A stretch of DNA of 64,000 nt from JAQVIJ01 sp041287365. GTDB lineage: Bacteria > Desulfobacterota > Dissulfuribacteria > Dissulfuribacterales > DYLC01. Positions 1 to 9,080 of the stretch are shown here, piece by piece. The notes under the pieces were generated by a model. It was not told the DNA's origin. It made no database searches and saw only the letters and a program-made list of their open reading frames with translations. The stretch is from contig JBEULL010000033.1 in NCBI GenBank assembly GCA_041287365.1, forward strand, positions 124,001 to 188,000, read 5' to 3'. Numbering within the stretch: the stretch's first letter is position 1; each line of letters opens with the position of its first letter. Made by a program: the position numbers and the translations under genes.

Positions 1-458
1 TTCAGACCACCCGTCAGGGCGATTATGGATATAGAACGGGCCTTGAATATAGGCAAAAGCGAAATTAGTTCCTGAGTCTCGCCGCTGTTGGAGATGGCCA
101 GAATACAGTCTTCCTGGCCCAACATGCCGAGATCACCGTGCATGGCCTCCACAGGATGCAGAAAAACCGATGGGGTACCGGTGCTGGACAGGGTAGCTGA
201 TATCTTGCGGCCTATGAGCCCTGACTTGCCTATACCAGTTACCACCAGTCTGCCTTTTGTATTGAGAATGAGTTGAACGGCCTTGCAGAATCCTGCATTT
301 AAACGGCTTTTTACGCGATTGAGGGCGGCTATCTCTATATCTATGACCTTTTTGGCCCTATCTATCAATTGGGCATCAGTCAATCGATCACTTTGGTATC
401 GATGCCCAATTTCTCCAATCCCTTCGCTCTGATCTATTTTCTTTTCTCCCGCACTCAT
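1..458 (-). CDS. kdsD: Arabinose-5-phosphate isomerase KdsD/KpsF (partial, 3' end outside window)
   Basis: This gene interconverts ribulose-5-phosphate and arabinose-5-phosphate, the first step to KDO for lipopolysaccharide. Translating the minus strand from the ATG at 458 gives 152 uninterrupted codons that run off the left edge. Visible SIS-domain signatures are GKSGLIGRK near residue 70, HPVEAMHGDLG near 95-105 and SNSGET near 120, the last two typical of KpsF/GutQ proteins. The C-terminal CBS domains expected in the full enzyme would lie outside the window. The start codon overlaps the purF stop as ATGA, so translation is probably coupled to purF. KdsD and GutQ paralogues cannot be told apart from this fragment, but the SIS sugar-phosphate isomerase assignment is secure. 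Confidence 0.9.
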   Translation of the reverse strand, partial: MSAGEKKIDQSEGIGEIGHRYQSDRLTDAQLIDRAKKVIDIEIAALNRVKSRLNAGFCKAVQLILNTKGRLVVTGIGKSGLIGRKISATLSSTGTPSVFLHPVEAMHGDLGMLGQEDCILAISNSGETQELISLLPIFKARSISIIALTGGL

Positions 459-1873
459 TTGCTTTCCAACTGAAACTTGCCCCTGAAATCCTCGCTCTCC
501 ACAGGATAATTGCCGTCAAAACAGGCCATGCAGAAACGGCTTCCATCTCCTCCAGCGGCCTTGAGCATTGCCTCTATGCTCAAATAATGAAGACCGTCCA
601 ATTCCAAAAATTGACGTATTTCCTCTACGGAGTTCTTCGATGCAATGAGTTCTCCCTTAGTAGAAAAATCTATGCCGTAAAAACACGGAAAGCGCGTGGG
701 TGGACAACTCACCAGCATGGAAACCTCTTTTGCACCTGCACTCCGAATGGCGCGCACACGTGTGCGAGAGGTGGTGCCTCTAATGATGGAATCCTCCACA
801 ATGATGACCCGTTTGCCCCGCAGCATCTCCTTTACAGGATTGAGCTTTACGCGCACGGAAAAATCCCTCATGCTCTGACTGGGCTGAATGAATGTGCGGC
901 CCACGTAATGATTGCGTATCACCGCCAATTCCAATGGAATATTCGCTGCCTGAGCAAAACCCAGGGCGGCATAGTTGCCTGAATCAGGGAAAGGCATAAC
1001 AAAATCCGCATCCATGTTTACCTCATCGGCAAGGGCCCTTCCGAGTGCCTTACGAAAGAGATAGACGTTCTGGCCGAATATACGGCTGTCAGGCCTGGCA
1101 AAATAGATGAATTCAAAGATGCAGTGCCGAGTCTGTGCATGGGCTACAGCCTGAAAGGAACGAAGACCGTTTGCATCTATAACAACTATCTCTCCAGGCG
1201 CCACATCCCGAATATACTCTGCCTCAACCAAATCCAATGCGCAGGTCTCAGAGGCCAACACATAAGAACCATTCAATCTTCCGATACATAATGGTCTGAA
1301 ACCATATGGGTCTCTAAAGCCTATCAGGCTGGCCTCCGTAGCTATGAGCACAGCGTATGCCCCTTTGACCACGCTCATGGCATGGGCGATGGCCTCTTCC
1401 ATACCACGTGACCGGGCCTTGGCTATGAGATGCACCAGAATCTCGCTGTCCATGGTGGTCTGAAATATGGAACCATTTTCCTCGAGGCTGGAACGAATGG
1501 CCGCTGCATTCACCAGATTGCCGTTATGGGCAAGGGCAATGGAACAGCCGGCATGTTTTACGCAGAATGGCTGGGCGTTCTGCAGCACAGAAGAACCTGT
1601 GGTGGAATAGCGCACATGGCCTACGGCCAGATGGCCGTGAAGCCGGCTCAAGACCGCCTCGTTGAACACATCGTGCACCAGGCCCATTCCCTTATGCTCA
1701 CGAACGTGCCTTCCGTCCGAGCTTACTATGCCCGCACTCTCCTGACCGCGATGCTGAAGGGCGTAAAGACCAAAATATGTGAGTTTTGCGGCGTCCTCAT
1801 GGCCATAAATACCGAAGATGCCGCATTCCTCCCTCAGAGTGGATGGAAGCAGTATTGGAGATGAATCAAACAT
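455..1873 (-). CDS. purF: Amidophosphoribosyltransferase (glutamine PRPP amidotransferase)
   Basis: PurF catalyses the committed step of purine synthesis, transferring ammonia from glutamine to PRPP. The 472-residue protein has an N-terminal class II glutamine amidotransferase domain whose nucleophile is Cys17, preceded by a 16-residue stretch (EEC-GIFG context). This implies removal of a propeptide, as in the Bacillus-type enzyme. The PRPP-binding loop reads VIIVEDSIIRGTTS. Four cysteines in the Bacillus-type Fe-S pattern are present (HCIFEF, VSCPP and the terminal CMAC), so a [4Fe-4S] cluster is likely. The gene begins 8 bases inside the carB end and its stop overlaps the kdsD start, so purine and pyrimidine entry enzymes share a transcript. 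Confidence 0.97.
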   Translation of the reverse strand: MFDSSPILLPSTLREECGIFGIYGHEDAAKLTYFGLYALQHRGQESAGIVSSDGRHVREHKGMGLVHDVFNEAVLSRLHGHLAVGHVRYSTTGSSVLQNAQPFCVKHAGCSIALAHNGNLVNAAAIRSSLEENGSIFQTTMDSEILVHLIAKARSRGMEEAIAHAMSVVKGAYAVLIATEASLIGFRDPYGFRPLCIGRLNGSYVLASETCALDLVEAEYIRDVAPGEIVVIDANGLRSFQAVAHAQTRHCIFEFIYFARPDSRIFGQNVYLFRKALGRALADEVNMDADFVMPFPDSGNYAALGFAQAANIPLELAVIRNHYVGRTFIQPSQSMRDFSVRVKLNPVKEMLRGKRVIIVEDSIIRGTTSRTRVRAIRSAGAKEVSMLVSCPPTRFPCFYGIDFSTKGELIASKNSVEEIRQFLELDGLHYLSIEAMLKAAGGDGSRFCMACFDGNYPVESEDFRGKFQLESK

Positions 1874-4800
1874 AGTAATCCTGAAGCGCTGCCACGTTTA
1901 GCGCCTCTTTTTTAAGGGCGTCTATGGCCTCTACCGCGGCCAATGCCCCTGCAACCGTGGTGAAATATGGCAATTCATACTCCAGGGCGGTTCGGCGCAG
2001 ATAATAGGAATCGGAATGCGTCTTTTTGCCACTTGGAGTGTTGATGACAAGGGCGATCTGGTTGTTTTTGATGAGATCCACGATATTGGGCCTGCCTTGA
2101 GATATCTTCATGACCTCTCCGCTTTTGACTCCATGGGCGTTCAGATAATTGGCGGTGCCGTCTGTAGCCACTAGTTCAAAACCCATTTCCTCCAACCTCC
2201 TGGCCACTGGCAAAATGGCTGCCTTGTCACCAGGGCGAATGCTCAAAAACACTCGGCCTGAAAGAGGCAGGTTCAGACCTGCAGCCAGCTGGCTCTTGGC
2301 ATAGGCCATACCGAAGGTTCTGTCTATACCCATGACCTCACCCGTGGACTTCATCTCTGGGCCCAGGACGATATCCACACCTGGGAATCGCTTGAACGGA
2401 AAGACCGCCTCCTTGACCGCAACGTAATTCATGGTCTTTTCAGAAGTCAGGCCCAACTCCGTCAGTTTTTTACCAAGCATGACCTTTGTAGCCAGTTTGG
2501 CTAGGGGTACACCCGTCACCTTGCTCACAAACGGCACTGTACGGGATGCCCTGGGATTCACCTCCAGCACATAGAGCCTGCCGTCCTTCACAGCATATTG
2601 CACATTCATGAGGCCGATGACGTTCAATTCCCTTGCCATGGCACGAGTGGCCTCTCGAATCTCGTTTAACAGCCTCTGACTCAGGCTTTTGGCCGGCAGT
2701 ACGCAGGCCGAATCGCCGGAATGAATGCCTGCCTCCTCGATGTGCTCCATGATACCGCCTATCACGGTCATCTCACCGTCTGAAATGGCGTCCACGTCTA
2801 TCTCTATGGCGTCCTGCAGAAATTTATCGATGAGCACCGGATGGCCTTCAGAGACCTGCACCGCCTCCTCCATAAAGGAACGGATGCCGTCTTCGTCATA
2901 CACGATGCGCATGGCCCTGCCTCCCAGCACATAGGAAGGCCGCACCACCACTGGATAGCCGATCTCCTTGGCCACCATCAGGGCCTCATCCAGACCTCTG
3001 GCAGTGCCGTTTTCGGGTTGCACCAGTTCCAGTTTTTTGAGCATTTGCTGAAAACTCTTTCTATCCTCGGCCTTGTCGATGTTTTCAGGACTTGTGCCCA
3101 GAATGGTCACTCCCGCCTGAGCCAAAGGCACAGCCAGATTCAAAGGGGTCTGACCGCCGAACTGTACGATCACACCCGCAGGCCGCTCTGTCTGTATTAT
3201 GTGCATGACATCTTCAAAGGTGAGGGGCTCGAAATAGAGCTTGTCAGAGGTATCGTAGTCAGTGGAGACCGTCTCCGGATTGGAATTCACCATGATGCTC
3301 TCAACCCCTTCTTCCCGCAGGGCAAATGAGGCATGGACGCAGCAATAATCGAACTCGATACCCTGACCTATGCGATTGGGCCCTCCGCCTAAAATCATGA
3401 CCTTCTTTTTATTCGACGGTCTGGCCTCGTTTTCCAATTCATAGGTGGAGTAATAATAGGGAGTATATGCCTCGAACTCCGCAGCGCAGGTATCCACCAG
3501 TTTGTAAACCGGCTCTATGGCCAACTCGTTTCGCAGCCGTGTAACCTCAGAGAGGTCGATTCCAGCGGTATGCGCAATTTGAACATCTGAAAAACCTTCG
3601 CGCTTGTAATGCCTCAATCTCCTTCCATTCTCAGCGGCAAGGCCATTCAGCGTCTCATCGGACAGCTGCCGCCCATTCTTTACAATCATGGCTATCTGGT
3701 TCAAAAACCAGGGGTCTATACCGGTTATACCATATATTTCATCTATCCCCATACCCATTTCCATGGCAAGGGGAATGTAAAAGATACGCTGGGAATTGGG
3801 CTCACGAAGTTTCTTGATCACTGTGTCAGCATCGGGCAGCACCCCTGCCTTTTCCCACGGACTACGGCCATCGAAACCCAGACCGAACCGCCCTATCTCC
3901 AGGGAACGCAGACCTTTTTGCAGGGCCTCTCGAAAGGTGCGACCTATTGCCATGGTCTCACCCACGCTCTTCATGGAGGTGGTGAGCAGGTCTTGAGCAT
4001 CCTGAAACTTCTCAAAGGTCCAGCGGGGTATCTTCACCACGCAATAATCGATGGTGGGCTCAAAGGATGCCATGGTCTCTCGCGTGATATCGTTGGGTAT
4101 CTCATCCAGCGTGTAACCCACGGCCAGCTTTGCAGCGATCTTGGCAATGGGGAAACCCGTTGCCTTGGAGGCCAGGGCCGATGAACGGGACACACGAGGA
4201 TTCATCTCTATGACCACCATGTCGCCGTTTCGAGGATTGATCGCAAACTGCACGTTGGAACCACCGGTCTCCACGCCTATCTCACGCATGATGGCGATGG
4301 AGGCGTCGCGCAACAGCTGATACTCACGATCGCTCAGAGTCTGAATAGGGGCCACGGTGATACTGTCACCTGTGTGCACACCCATGGGGTCTATGTTTTC
4401 GATGCCGCAGATGATGACTACATTGTCCTTTTTATCCCGCATCACCTCCAGCTCAAATTCCTTCCAGCCTATGACCGACTCCTCCAGCATGACCTCATGA
4501 ATCATGCTGAGCTCCAGCCCACGAGAACAGATGGCCTCCAGCTCCTCTCGATTGTAGGCAATGCCGCCTCCTGTACCGCCTAACGTGAAGCTCGGCCGCA
4601 CGATGACAGGGAAGCCTATTTCGTGAGCCGATGCCAGCGCAGCATCGAGACTGCGAACGATCACACTCTTAGGCACACGCAGACCGATGCGCTTCATAGC
4701 ATTTCGAAACAGCTCACGATCCTCGGCCTTGTGTATAACCTCTCGATTGGCCCCAAGCATCTCTATCCCCAACCGTTCCAGCACACCTTCGTCCGCCAGC

Positions 4801-5102
4801 CTTACCGCGGTATTGAGCCCTGTCTGGCCACCCAGAGTAGGCAAAATGGCATCGGGCCGCTCCTTTTTCAGAATCTTCGCCACCACCTCCGGCGTAATGG
4901 GCTCAACATAGGTACGCTCGGCCATATCGGGGTCGGTCATGATGGTGGCCGGATTGGAATTTACCAGCACCACCTCGTAGCCATCTTCTCTCAAGGCCTT
5001 GCATGCCTGTGTCCCCGAATAGTCGAACTCACAGGCCTGTCCTATGACAATGGGCCCTGAGCCTATGATCAATATCTTCTTTATATCATTGCGTCTTGGC
5101 AT
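1866..5102 (-). CDS. carB: Carbamoyl-phosphate synthase large subunit
   Basis: CarB makes carbamoyl phosphate from bicarbonate, ATP and ammonia delivered by CarA, feeding pyrimidine and arginine synthesis. The protein has 1078 residues, matching the usual length of about 1070. It shows the two homologous ATP-grasp halves: IIGSGPIVIGQACEFDYSG opens the first and ILGGGPNRIGQGIEFDYC opens the second near residue 570. A C-terminal MGS-like regulatory domain follows from about residue 950. It lies 48 bases downstream of carA on the same strand. The start ATG has only a weak ribosome-binding site (GGGAA), so translation may depend partly on carA. Confidence 0.98.
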   Translation of the reverse strand: MPRRNDIKKILIIGSGPIVIGQACEFDYSGTQACKALREDGYEVVLVNSNPATIMTDPDMAERTYVEPITPEVVAKILKKERPDAILPTLGGQTGLNTAVRLADEGVLERLGIEMLGANREVIHKAEDRELFRNAMKRIGLRVPKSVIVRSLDAALASAHEIGFPVIVRPSFTLGGTGGGIAYNREELEAICSRGLELSMIHEVMLEESVIGWKEFELEVMRDKKDNVVIICGIENIDPMGVHTGDSITVAPIQTLSDREYQLLRDASIAIMREIGVETGGSNVQFAINPRNGDMVVIEMNPRVSRSSALASKATGFPIAKIAAKLAVGYTLDEIPNDITRETMASFEPTIDYCVVKIPRWTFEKFQDAQDLLTTSMKSVGETMAIGRTFREALQKGLRSLEIGRFGLGFDGRSPWEKAGVLPDADTVIKKLREPNSQRIFYIPLAMEMGMGIDEIYGITGIDPWFLNQIAMIVKNGRQLSDETLNGLAAENGRRLRHYKREGFSDVQIAHTAGIDLSEVTRLRNELAIEPVYKLVDTCAAEFEAYTPYYYSTYELENEARPSNKKKVMILGGGPNRIGQGIEFDYCCVHASFALREEGVESIMVNSNPETVSTDYDTSDKLYFEPLTFEDVMHIIQTERPAGVIVQFGGQTPLNLAVPLAQAGVTILGTSPENIDKAEDRKSFQQMLKKLELVQPENGTARGLDEALMVAKEIGYPVVVRPSYVLGGRAMRIVYDEDGIRSFMEEAVQVSEGHPVLIDKFLQDAIEIDVDAISDGEMTVIGGIMEHIEEAGIHSGDSACVLPAKSLSQRLLNEIREATRAMARELNVIGLMNVQYAVKDGRLYVLEVNPRASRTVPFVSKVTGVPLAKLATKVMLGKKLTELGLTSEKTMNYVAVKEAVFPFKRFPGVDIVLGPEMKSTGEVMGIDRTFGMAYAKSQLAAGLNLPLSGRVFLSIRPGDKAAILPVARRLEEMGFELVATDGTANYLNAHGVKSGEVMKISQGRPNIVDLIKNNQIALVINTPSGKKTHSDSYYLRRTALEYELPYFTTVAGALAAVEAIDALKKEALNVAALQDYYV

Positions 5103-5116
5103 ATATTTCCCATTGG

Positions 5117-5144
5117 TAGAGGCGAATGTTCATTCCCCTACACC
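5117..5144. repeat. Small imperfect palindrome between carA and carB
   Basis: The carA-carB spacer contains an imperfect inverted repeat: GTAGAGGCGAATG, a two-base loop, then CATTCCCCTAC. In the transcript it can form a hairpin just ahead of the carB ribosome-binding site. Similar GTAGGGG-type fragments occur in other spacers of this window (near 7835 and 7885), so it may be a dispersed small repeat rather than a dedicated regulator. Confidence 0.45.
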
Positions 5145-5150
5145 ACATTT

Positions 5151-6269
5151 TTATCTTCGAGTTTCGGCCATGAGGCATATGAAACGATGGAACAGGTATT
5201 CGGAATCATGCGGCCCCGGCGCATTCTCCGGATGGTATTGGACGCAAAAAACCGGCTCGCTTTTCAGCCTGAATCCCTCCACGGTGCCGTCGTTCAGATT
5301 GACATGCGTCACCTCGGCATCCGGCGGAAGGGAATCAGCGTCCACCGCAAATCCATGATTTTGAGAGGTAATCTCTATTTTACCTGTTTTCAGGTCTTTG
5401 ACCGGCTGATTGGCCCCTCTGTGCCCGAACTTGAGTTTGTATGTCCTGCCTCCCACTGCCTGACCCAGCACCTGATTGCCGAGACAGATGCCAAATATGG
5501 GCAGTTTGCCGATCAAGTTGCGCACAGTTCTCACAATACCAGTAAGGGCCGCCGGATCGCCAGGGCCATTGGAGAGAAAGATGCCATCAGGATTACAGGA
5601 CAGCATCTCATCGGCGGATGCAAAACACGGAAAAACCACGCACTCACACCCCTTTTGCGTCAACAACCTCAACTGATTGAACTTGAGGCCGCAGTCCAGA
5701 ACCGCCACTCTGAGTCTTTCGGTTTTGGGAGTCAGACAGGAAATATCCACAGGCTCAGGGGCATTGCTCCAGCTGTAGGGTCTTTCAACGGTCACTTCCC
5801 TCACCAGGTCCCTACCCACCAGACCAGGCGATTCCTTGGCCTTTTTTATCAGGGAATCAGGGTTCAGATCCTCGGTGGAGATCACGGCCTTCATAGCGCC
5901 TGCCAGACGTATGTGCCGAGTGATGGCGCGAGTATCCACTTGATGAATGCCTGGAACACCCTGACTCTTCAGGTATTCTGCAAGGGAACCGGTTGCCCGC
6001 CAGTTACTGTAACACTCCTGGTACTCACGTACCACAAAGGCGGAGACATGTATTTGCGAAGACTCGTCGTCCTCTGCATTGATTCCATAATTACCCATAA
6101 GGGGATAGGTCATGGTGACCATCTGCCCCTTGTACGAAGGGTCTGTGAGTATCTCCTGATAACCGGTCATGCCGGTATTGAAAACCATCTCACCAGCCAC
6201 TTCGCAGGGGCCGGTAAAGGATTCCCCTTCGAATATCCTGCCGTCTTCAAACGCTATAATGGCCTTCAT
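5151..6269 (-). CDS. carA: Carbamoyl-phosphate synthase small (glutaminase) subunit
   Basis: CarA hydrolyses glutamine and channels ammonia to CarB. The 372-residue protein has the CarA-specific N-terminal domain (FNTGMTGYQEILTDPSY near residue 30) and a C-terminal class I glutamine amidotransferase domain. The catalytic triad is visible: the nucleophile in FGICLGNQ near residue 245, and the His and Glu pair in VQYHPE near 345. The length is typical. The start ATG at 6269 is preceded by TAAGGA. The gene follows the inositol phosphate synthase gene by 26 bases and precedes carB, so it is part of the same minus-strand operon. Confidence 0.97.
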   Translation of the reverse strand: MKAIIAFEDGRIFEGESFTGPCEVAGEMVFNTGMTGYQEILTDPSYKGQMVTMTYPLMGNYGINAEDDESSQIHVSAFVVREYQECYSNWRATGSLAEYLKSQGVPGIHQVDTRAITRHIRLAGAMKAVISTEDLNPDSLIKKAKESPGLVGRDLVREVTVERPYSWSNAPEPVDISCLTPKTERLRVAVLDCGLKFNQLRLLTQKGCECVVFPCFASADEMLSCNPDGIFLSNGPGDPAALTGIVRTVRNLIGKLPIFGICLGNQVLGQAVGGRTYKLKFGHRGANQPVKDLKTGKIEITSQNHGFAVDADSLPPDAEVTHVNLNDGTVEGFRLKSEPVFCVQYHPENAPGPHDSEYLFHRFICLMAETRR

Positions 6270-6295
6270 TAACTGTCCTTAAATCTCAAATGATG

Positions 6296-7387
6296 TCAAG
6301 AAGATATAAACTCTTCCATGGCCAGATACGCCTCGTGATCCGTCATCTGAACCGGTGGATGTTTCATGAAATATGCAGAAGGTGGAAGCACATAGCCTCC
6401 AATACCCCGCATGAGGGCGAGCTTGCAACAACGGATGGCATCTATGGCCACGCCTGCGGAATTCGGCGAGTCCTCCACCGAAAGCCGCAGTTCCAGATTC
6501 ATGGGCACATCTCCGAAAAGACGGCCCTCCATACGAATGAAGGCGACCTTGTTGTCCTTTTGCCACGGCACATAATCGCTGGGACCAATATGTATATTTT
6601 CAGAAGCAAGGTTCACTGGCAGCATGGCCTGTACGGCCTCTGTCTTGGAAAGCTTTTTTGAGGCCAGCCTGTGTCTGTTCAACATATTTAGAAAATCCGT
6701 GTTACCACCGATATTGAGCTGGTATGTCCTGTCCAGATGCACACCGCGCTTCATGAAGAGATCGGTGAGCACTCGATGAACGATGGTGGCTCCGATCTGG
6801 GATTTGATGTCATCGCCTATGATGGGCAGATTGCGTTCCTTGAACCGCTGCGCCCAATGGCTGTCGCTGGCCAGAAATACAGGGATGTTGTTCACCATGC
6901 CGAGCCCTGCCTCCAAGGCGCATTCCGCATAAAAACGACTCGCCTCCTCCGAACCAACTGGCAGATAGTTCAACAGTATCTCGGCCCGGCTTTCCTTGAG
7001 CAACCTCACCACCTCCTCCTTGGAAGGCTCAGGCAGAGAAGCGGGCAAAAAGGTCTGCCCTTCTGGGTAATTGGCCATGTGCTCCGATACACCGTCCAAA
7101 ATCCTGCCCATGCTCACCACAACACCCGTCTTGGGAATATCCCTGCAAAAAATCTGAGTGCAATTGGGCGGTGCAAATATGGCTTCAGCCAGTTCCAGAC
7201 CGACCTTACGCCTGTCGATATCGAATGCGCAGACAACTTGTATCTCGTATGGCTTGAAACCGCCTATCTCCCAATGCATAAGACCACTGGCATTCGAGGC
7301 TGTCTTGCTTCGATAATAATGAATGCCCTGAAACAAAGCGCTGAAACAATTGCCTACACCCACCACCGCCACACGAATCCCCTGCAT
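6296..7387 (-). CDS. ino1: Inositol-3-phosphate synthase (prokaryotic type)
   Basis: This enzyme converts glucose-6-phosphate to 1L-myo-inositol 3-phosphate using NAD. The 363-residue protein is the short form known from actinobacteria, archaea and some anaerobes. Its N terminus carries a Rossmann motif (VVGVGNCFSALFQG). Further family segments are the GDDIKSQIGATIVHR loop near residue 185, NIGGNTDFLNM near 220, and IHIGPSDYVPW followed by a lysine near 265. A good ribosome-binding site (AAGGAGAAGGAG) precedes the ATG. The product could feed phosphatidylinositol or an inositol-based compatible solute; nothing in the window decides between them. Its position directly upstream of carAB-purF is unusual and suggests shared expression, not a shared pathway. 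Confidence 0.92.
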   Translation of the reverse strand: MQGIRVAVVGVGNCFSALFQGIHYYRSKTASNASGLMHWEIGGFKPYEIQVVCAFDIDRRKVGLELAEAIFAPPNCTQIFCRDIPKTGVVVSMGRILDGVSEHMANYPEGQTFLPASLPEPSKEEVVRLLKESRAEILLNYLPVGSEEASRFYAECALEAGLGMVNNIPVFLASDSHWAQRFKERNLPIIGDDIKSQIGATIVHRVLTDLFMKRGVHLDRTYQLNIGGNTDFLNMLNRHRLASKKLSKTEAVQAMLPVNLASENIHIGPSDYVPWQKDNKVAFIRMEGRLFGDVPMNLELRLSVEDSPNSAGVAIDAIRCCKLALMRGIGGYVLPPSAYFMKHPPVQMTDHEAYLAMEEFISS

Positions 7388-7411
7388 TTCTCCTTCTCCT
7401 TACAGAAATCG

Positions 7412-7627
7412 TTATTTTTTTTCAGGGCTGTCGTCTATTTCGAGCTTCAACTCAAAAAAACTGTGACCGCAGTCATAACATTTTACATCTATGATATCCT
7501 TGGAGCTGAAATAGACATAAATCTCATCACAGCCGCAATCACACTGATTATGCACGGAATTTTTTATCTCATGCTGAATGGACGGCCTGATGGATACAGG
7601 TATATCAGGGTCATATACAATCTTCAC
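7412..7627 (-). CDS. Small zinc-ribbon-like protein of unknown function
   Basis: A 71-residue acidic protein with a GTG start at 7627, supported by an AGGAGG ribosome-binding site 8 bases upstream. Two cysteine clusters (CDCGC near residues 29-33 and CYDCGH near 50-55) are spaced as in a zinc ribbon. The C terminus is rich in Asp, Glu and Lys. It is the first gene of the ino1-carAB-purF-kdsD run and lies 24 bases from ino1, so co-transcription is likely. I do not recognise the family, and no enzymatic role can be assigned; a metal-binding or regulatory role is only inference from the cysteine spacing. Confidence 0.75.
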   Translation of the reverse strand: MKIVYDPDIPVSIRPSIQHEIKNSVHNQCDCGCDEIYVYFSSKDIIDVKCYDCGHSFFELKLEIDDSPEKK

Positions 7628-7942
7628 TATGTTTCCTCCTGTTGACTTGAACGGCTGTGCCCTTAGACAATAATATATTCTCTTAAGGCCTATAATTTGA
7701 CCGACCGCTAATTTTAATCGCCAATGACCTTTGATGTAAAGGCTTTTTCAACGATCTTGTCCGATTTATTTTGAAAAAATCGTCCATAAGAGCAAAACAC
7801 GGTGTTCGGCTATTGGAGTGCAGGCACAGGGGTCTATCCCTACATACGGTAAAACTACCTCACATTCGGCCATCCAGTCAAAGGTAGGGGCGGCATATGC
7901 CATGCTAAGGGGCGATGAGAGCAAATCATCGATTGTCTGCGG
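7628..7942. other. Intergenic region without a recognisable gene
   Basis: This 315-base stretch separates the end of the NapH-like gene from the zinc-ribbon gene. I see no convincing coding frame, tRNA or strong terminator. It holds fragments resembling dispersed GTAGGGG-type repeats: GCAGGCACAGGGGTCTATCC at about 7830-7849, and GTAGGGGCGGCATATGCC at about 7886-7903, where GGCATATGCC is a perfect 10-bp palindrome. The promoter of the downstream minus-strand operon must lie in the part nearest 7640-7760, but no clear -35/-10 pair stands out. Confidence 0.5.
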
Positions 7943-8923
7943 TCATGGGTGTCTTATATTCCCTCCGCTCTTAAGAAAAAGGGCACGTTTATCTCCATCG
8001 GAAATTCGTGAATGCCAGTGGCCAGTCAGTTCAGCCCAGCCCCAAAAGGCCCAGATAACCGCCAGGACCGAAACGGCCACAACCCATGCCGGCACACGCC
8101 TGGCAGCCACATGAGCGCTCAGACAACCCTTCACCGGACATACACCAACACATTCCATACAACCCTGACACTCCGGTGTTCGAATCTCTGCCTTGTCATG
8201 CACTGAAATGCATGAAGGACAGAGCCTGGAGCATTTTTTACATTGAATGCAGGCAGCCTCGTCTCTTTTGACCTGCGTGGGTCCTGCCCATGCCAGAATG
8301 CCGAGCAATGCACCGTAAGGGCAGAAAAATCTACACCATGGATTGCGCACGATTATAGAAAACAACAACAGGGTCATCAATACTACCAGAGTGAGGGTAG
8401 AGGGATGCAGGAAAAATTGAAGCATCTTGATATCCACCAACAAATTATAGGGACTTGTGACAAAGGCATCTATGGCCTCTCGGTTCATCGCAATCAGAAC
8501 CGCATACACGAAAAGGCCTAAAAGCAGATATTTTACACCAGAAAGGGGTATAGTGAGCCATTTTGGCAGACAAAACGCCAGGTTCAGTCTTCTACCCATT
8601 TTTTCGCACAGATTGGAGAGAAAGCCCACGGGACAGACCCAGCCACAGACACCTTTGCGAAAGAGCAGCGCCGCAAGCAGTACCGCCATAAAGATGACCA
8701 ATCCTGCAGGGTGCACGACATCGAAATCACCGGTCAAAAACAGGTATTTCAGGCTTGTAAGGGCACCGATGGGCAAAAAGGCCTCCACTGAGGCAAGGGG
8801 ACGCTCGTATTCATTTGACTGACCGCTGACCCACAGGTAATATCCATAAAATACATAACCTGCATACAGAAAATACAGGGCGAATCCAGTCTGAATCACC
8901 AACCGCATTCTTTTTATGGTCAT
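7943..8923 (-). CDS. NapH/NosR/CcoG-like polytopic membrane ferredoxin
   Basis: A 326-residue integral membrane iron-sulfur protein, probably moving electrons between the membrane quinone pool and a soluble or periplasmic partner. About five hydrophobic helices are visible (residues 8-30, 73-90, 130-146, 175-192, 278-297). Two CxxxCP signatures follow helices, GWVCPVG near residue 95 and CRFFCPYG near 198, as in NapH and NosR proteins. Two ferredoxin [4Fe-4S] motifs follow at about 224-263 (CIQCKKCSRLCP and CQGCMECVGVCP). A GGAGG site lies 7 bases before the ATG. It stands alone, without nap, nos or cco genes, so the redox partner is unknown. A CRP/FNR-type palindrome lies about 105 bases upstream. 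Confidence 0.88.
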   Translation of the reverse strand: MTIKRMRLVIQTGFALYFLYAGYVFYGYYLWVSGQSNEYERPLASVEAFLPIGALTSLKYLFLTGDFDVVHPAGLVIFMAVLLAALLFRKGVCGWVCPVGFLSNLCEKMGRRLNLAFCLPKWLTIPLSGVKYLLLGLFVYAVLIAMNREAIDAFVTSPYNLLVDIKMLQFFLHPSTLTLVVLMTLLLFSIIVRNPWCRFFCPYGALLGILAWAGPTQVKRDEAACIQCKKCSRLCPSCISVHDKAEIRTPECQGCMECVGVCPVKGCLSAHVAARRVPAWVVAVSVLAVIWAFWGWAELTGHWHSRISDGDKRALFLKSGGNIRHP

Positions 8924-9004
8924 CTTTTGCCTCCGGTGTACTTTGATGGCTTTTATGACAGAAAAGGCCGAAAAAACAACTTTTAAGACTCTATTTCATA
9001 ACAT

Positions 9005-9041
9005 ATCAGAAGGCCGAGACCATTCATTGACTCAAGTCAAT
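9005..9041 (-). promoter_or_regulatory. FNR/HcpR-type palindrome with candidate -10 upstream of the NapH-like gene
   Basis: Positions 9026-9041 form a perfect palindrome around a two-base centre, ATTGACTCAAGTCAAT. It resembles CRP/FNR-family operators and differs by one symmetric position from the TTGACC-NN-GGTCAA motif that I recall as reported for HcpR in Desulfovibrio. On the minus strand a TATGTT hexamer lies about 20 bases beyond it, a layout compatible with class II activation. Factor identity is inference. Confidence 0.5.
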
Positions 9042-9080
9042 AACTCTGAATGCAGACCGATAAAAAACGAAAAATATATT

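Noticed and set aside
5187..6272. A 361-codon plus-strand frame antisense to carA
   Set aside because: It lies wholly inside a strongly conserved gene, shows no family motif and has no ribosome-binding site.
7640..7943. Possible tRNA or structured RNA in the 315-base spacer
   Set aside because: No cloverleaf, no conserved T-loop sequence and no consistent stem series could be found.
7818..8114. A 98-codon plus-strand frame spanning the spacer and the end of the NapH-like gene
   Set aside because: It overlaps a real gene in antisense, runs through repeat-like sequence and has no initiation signal.
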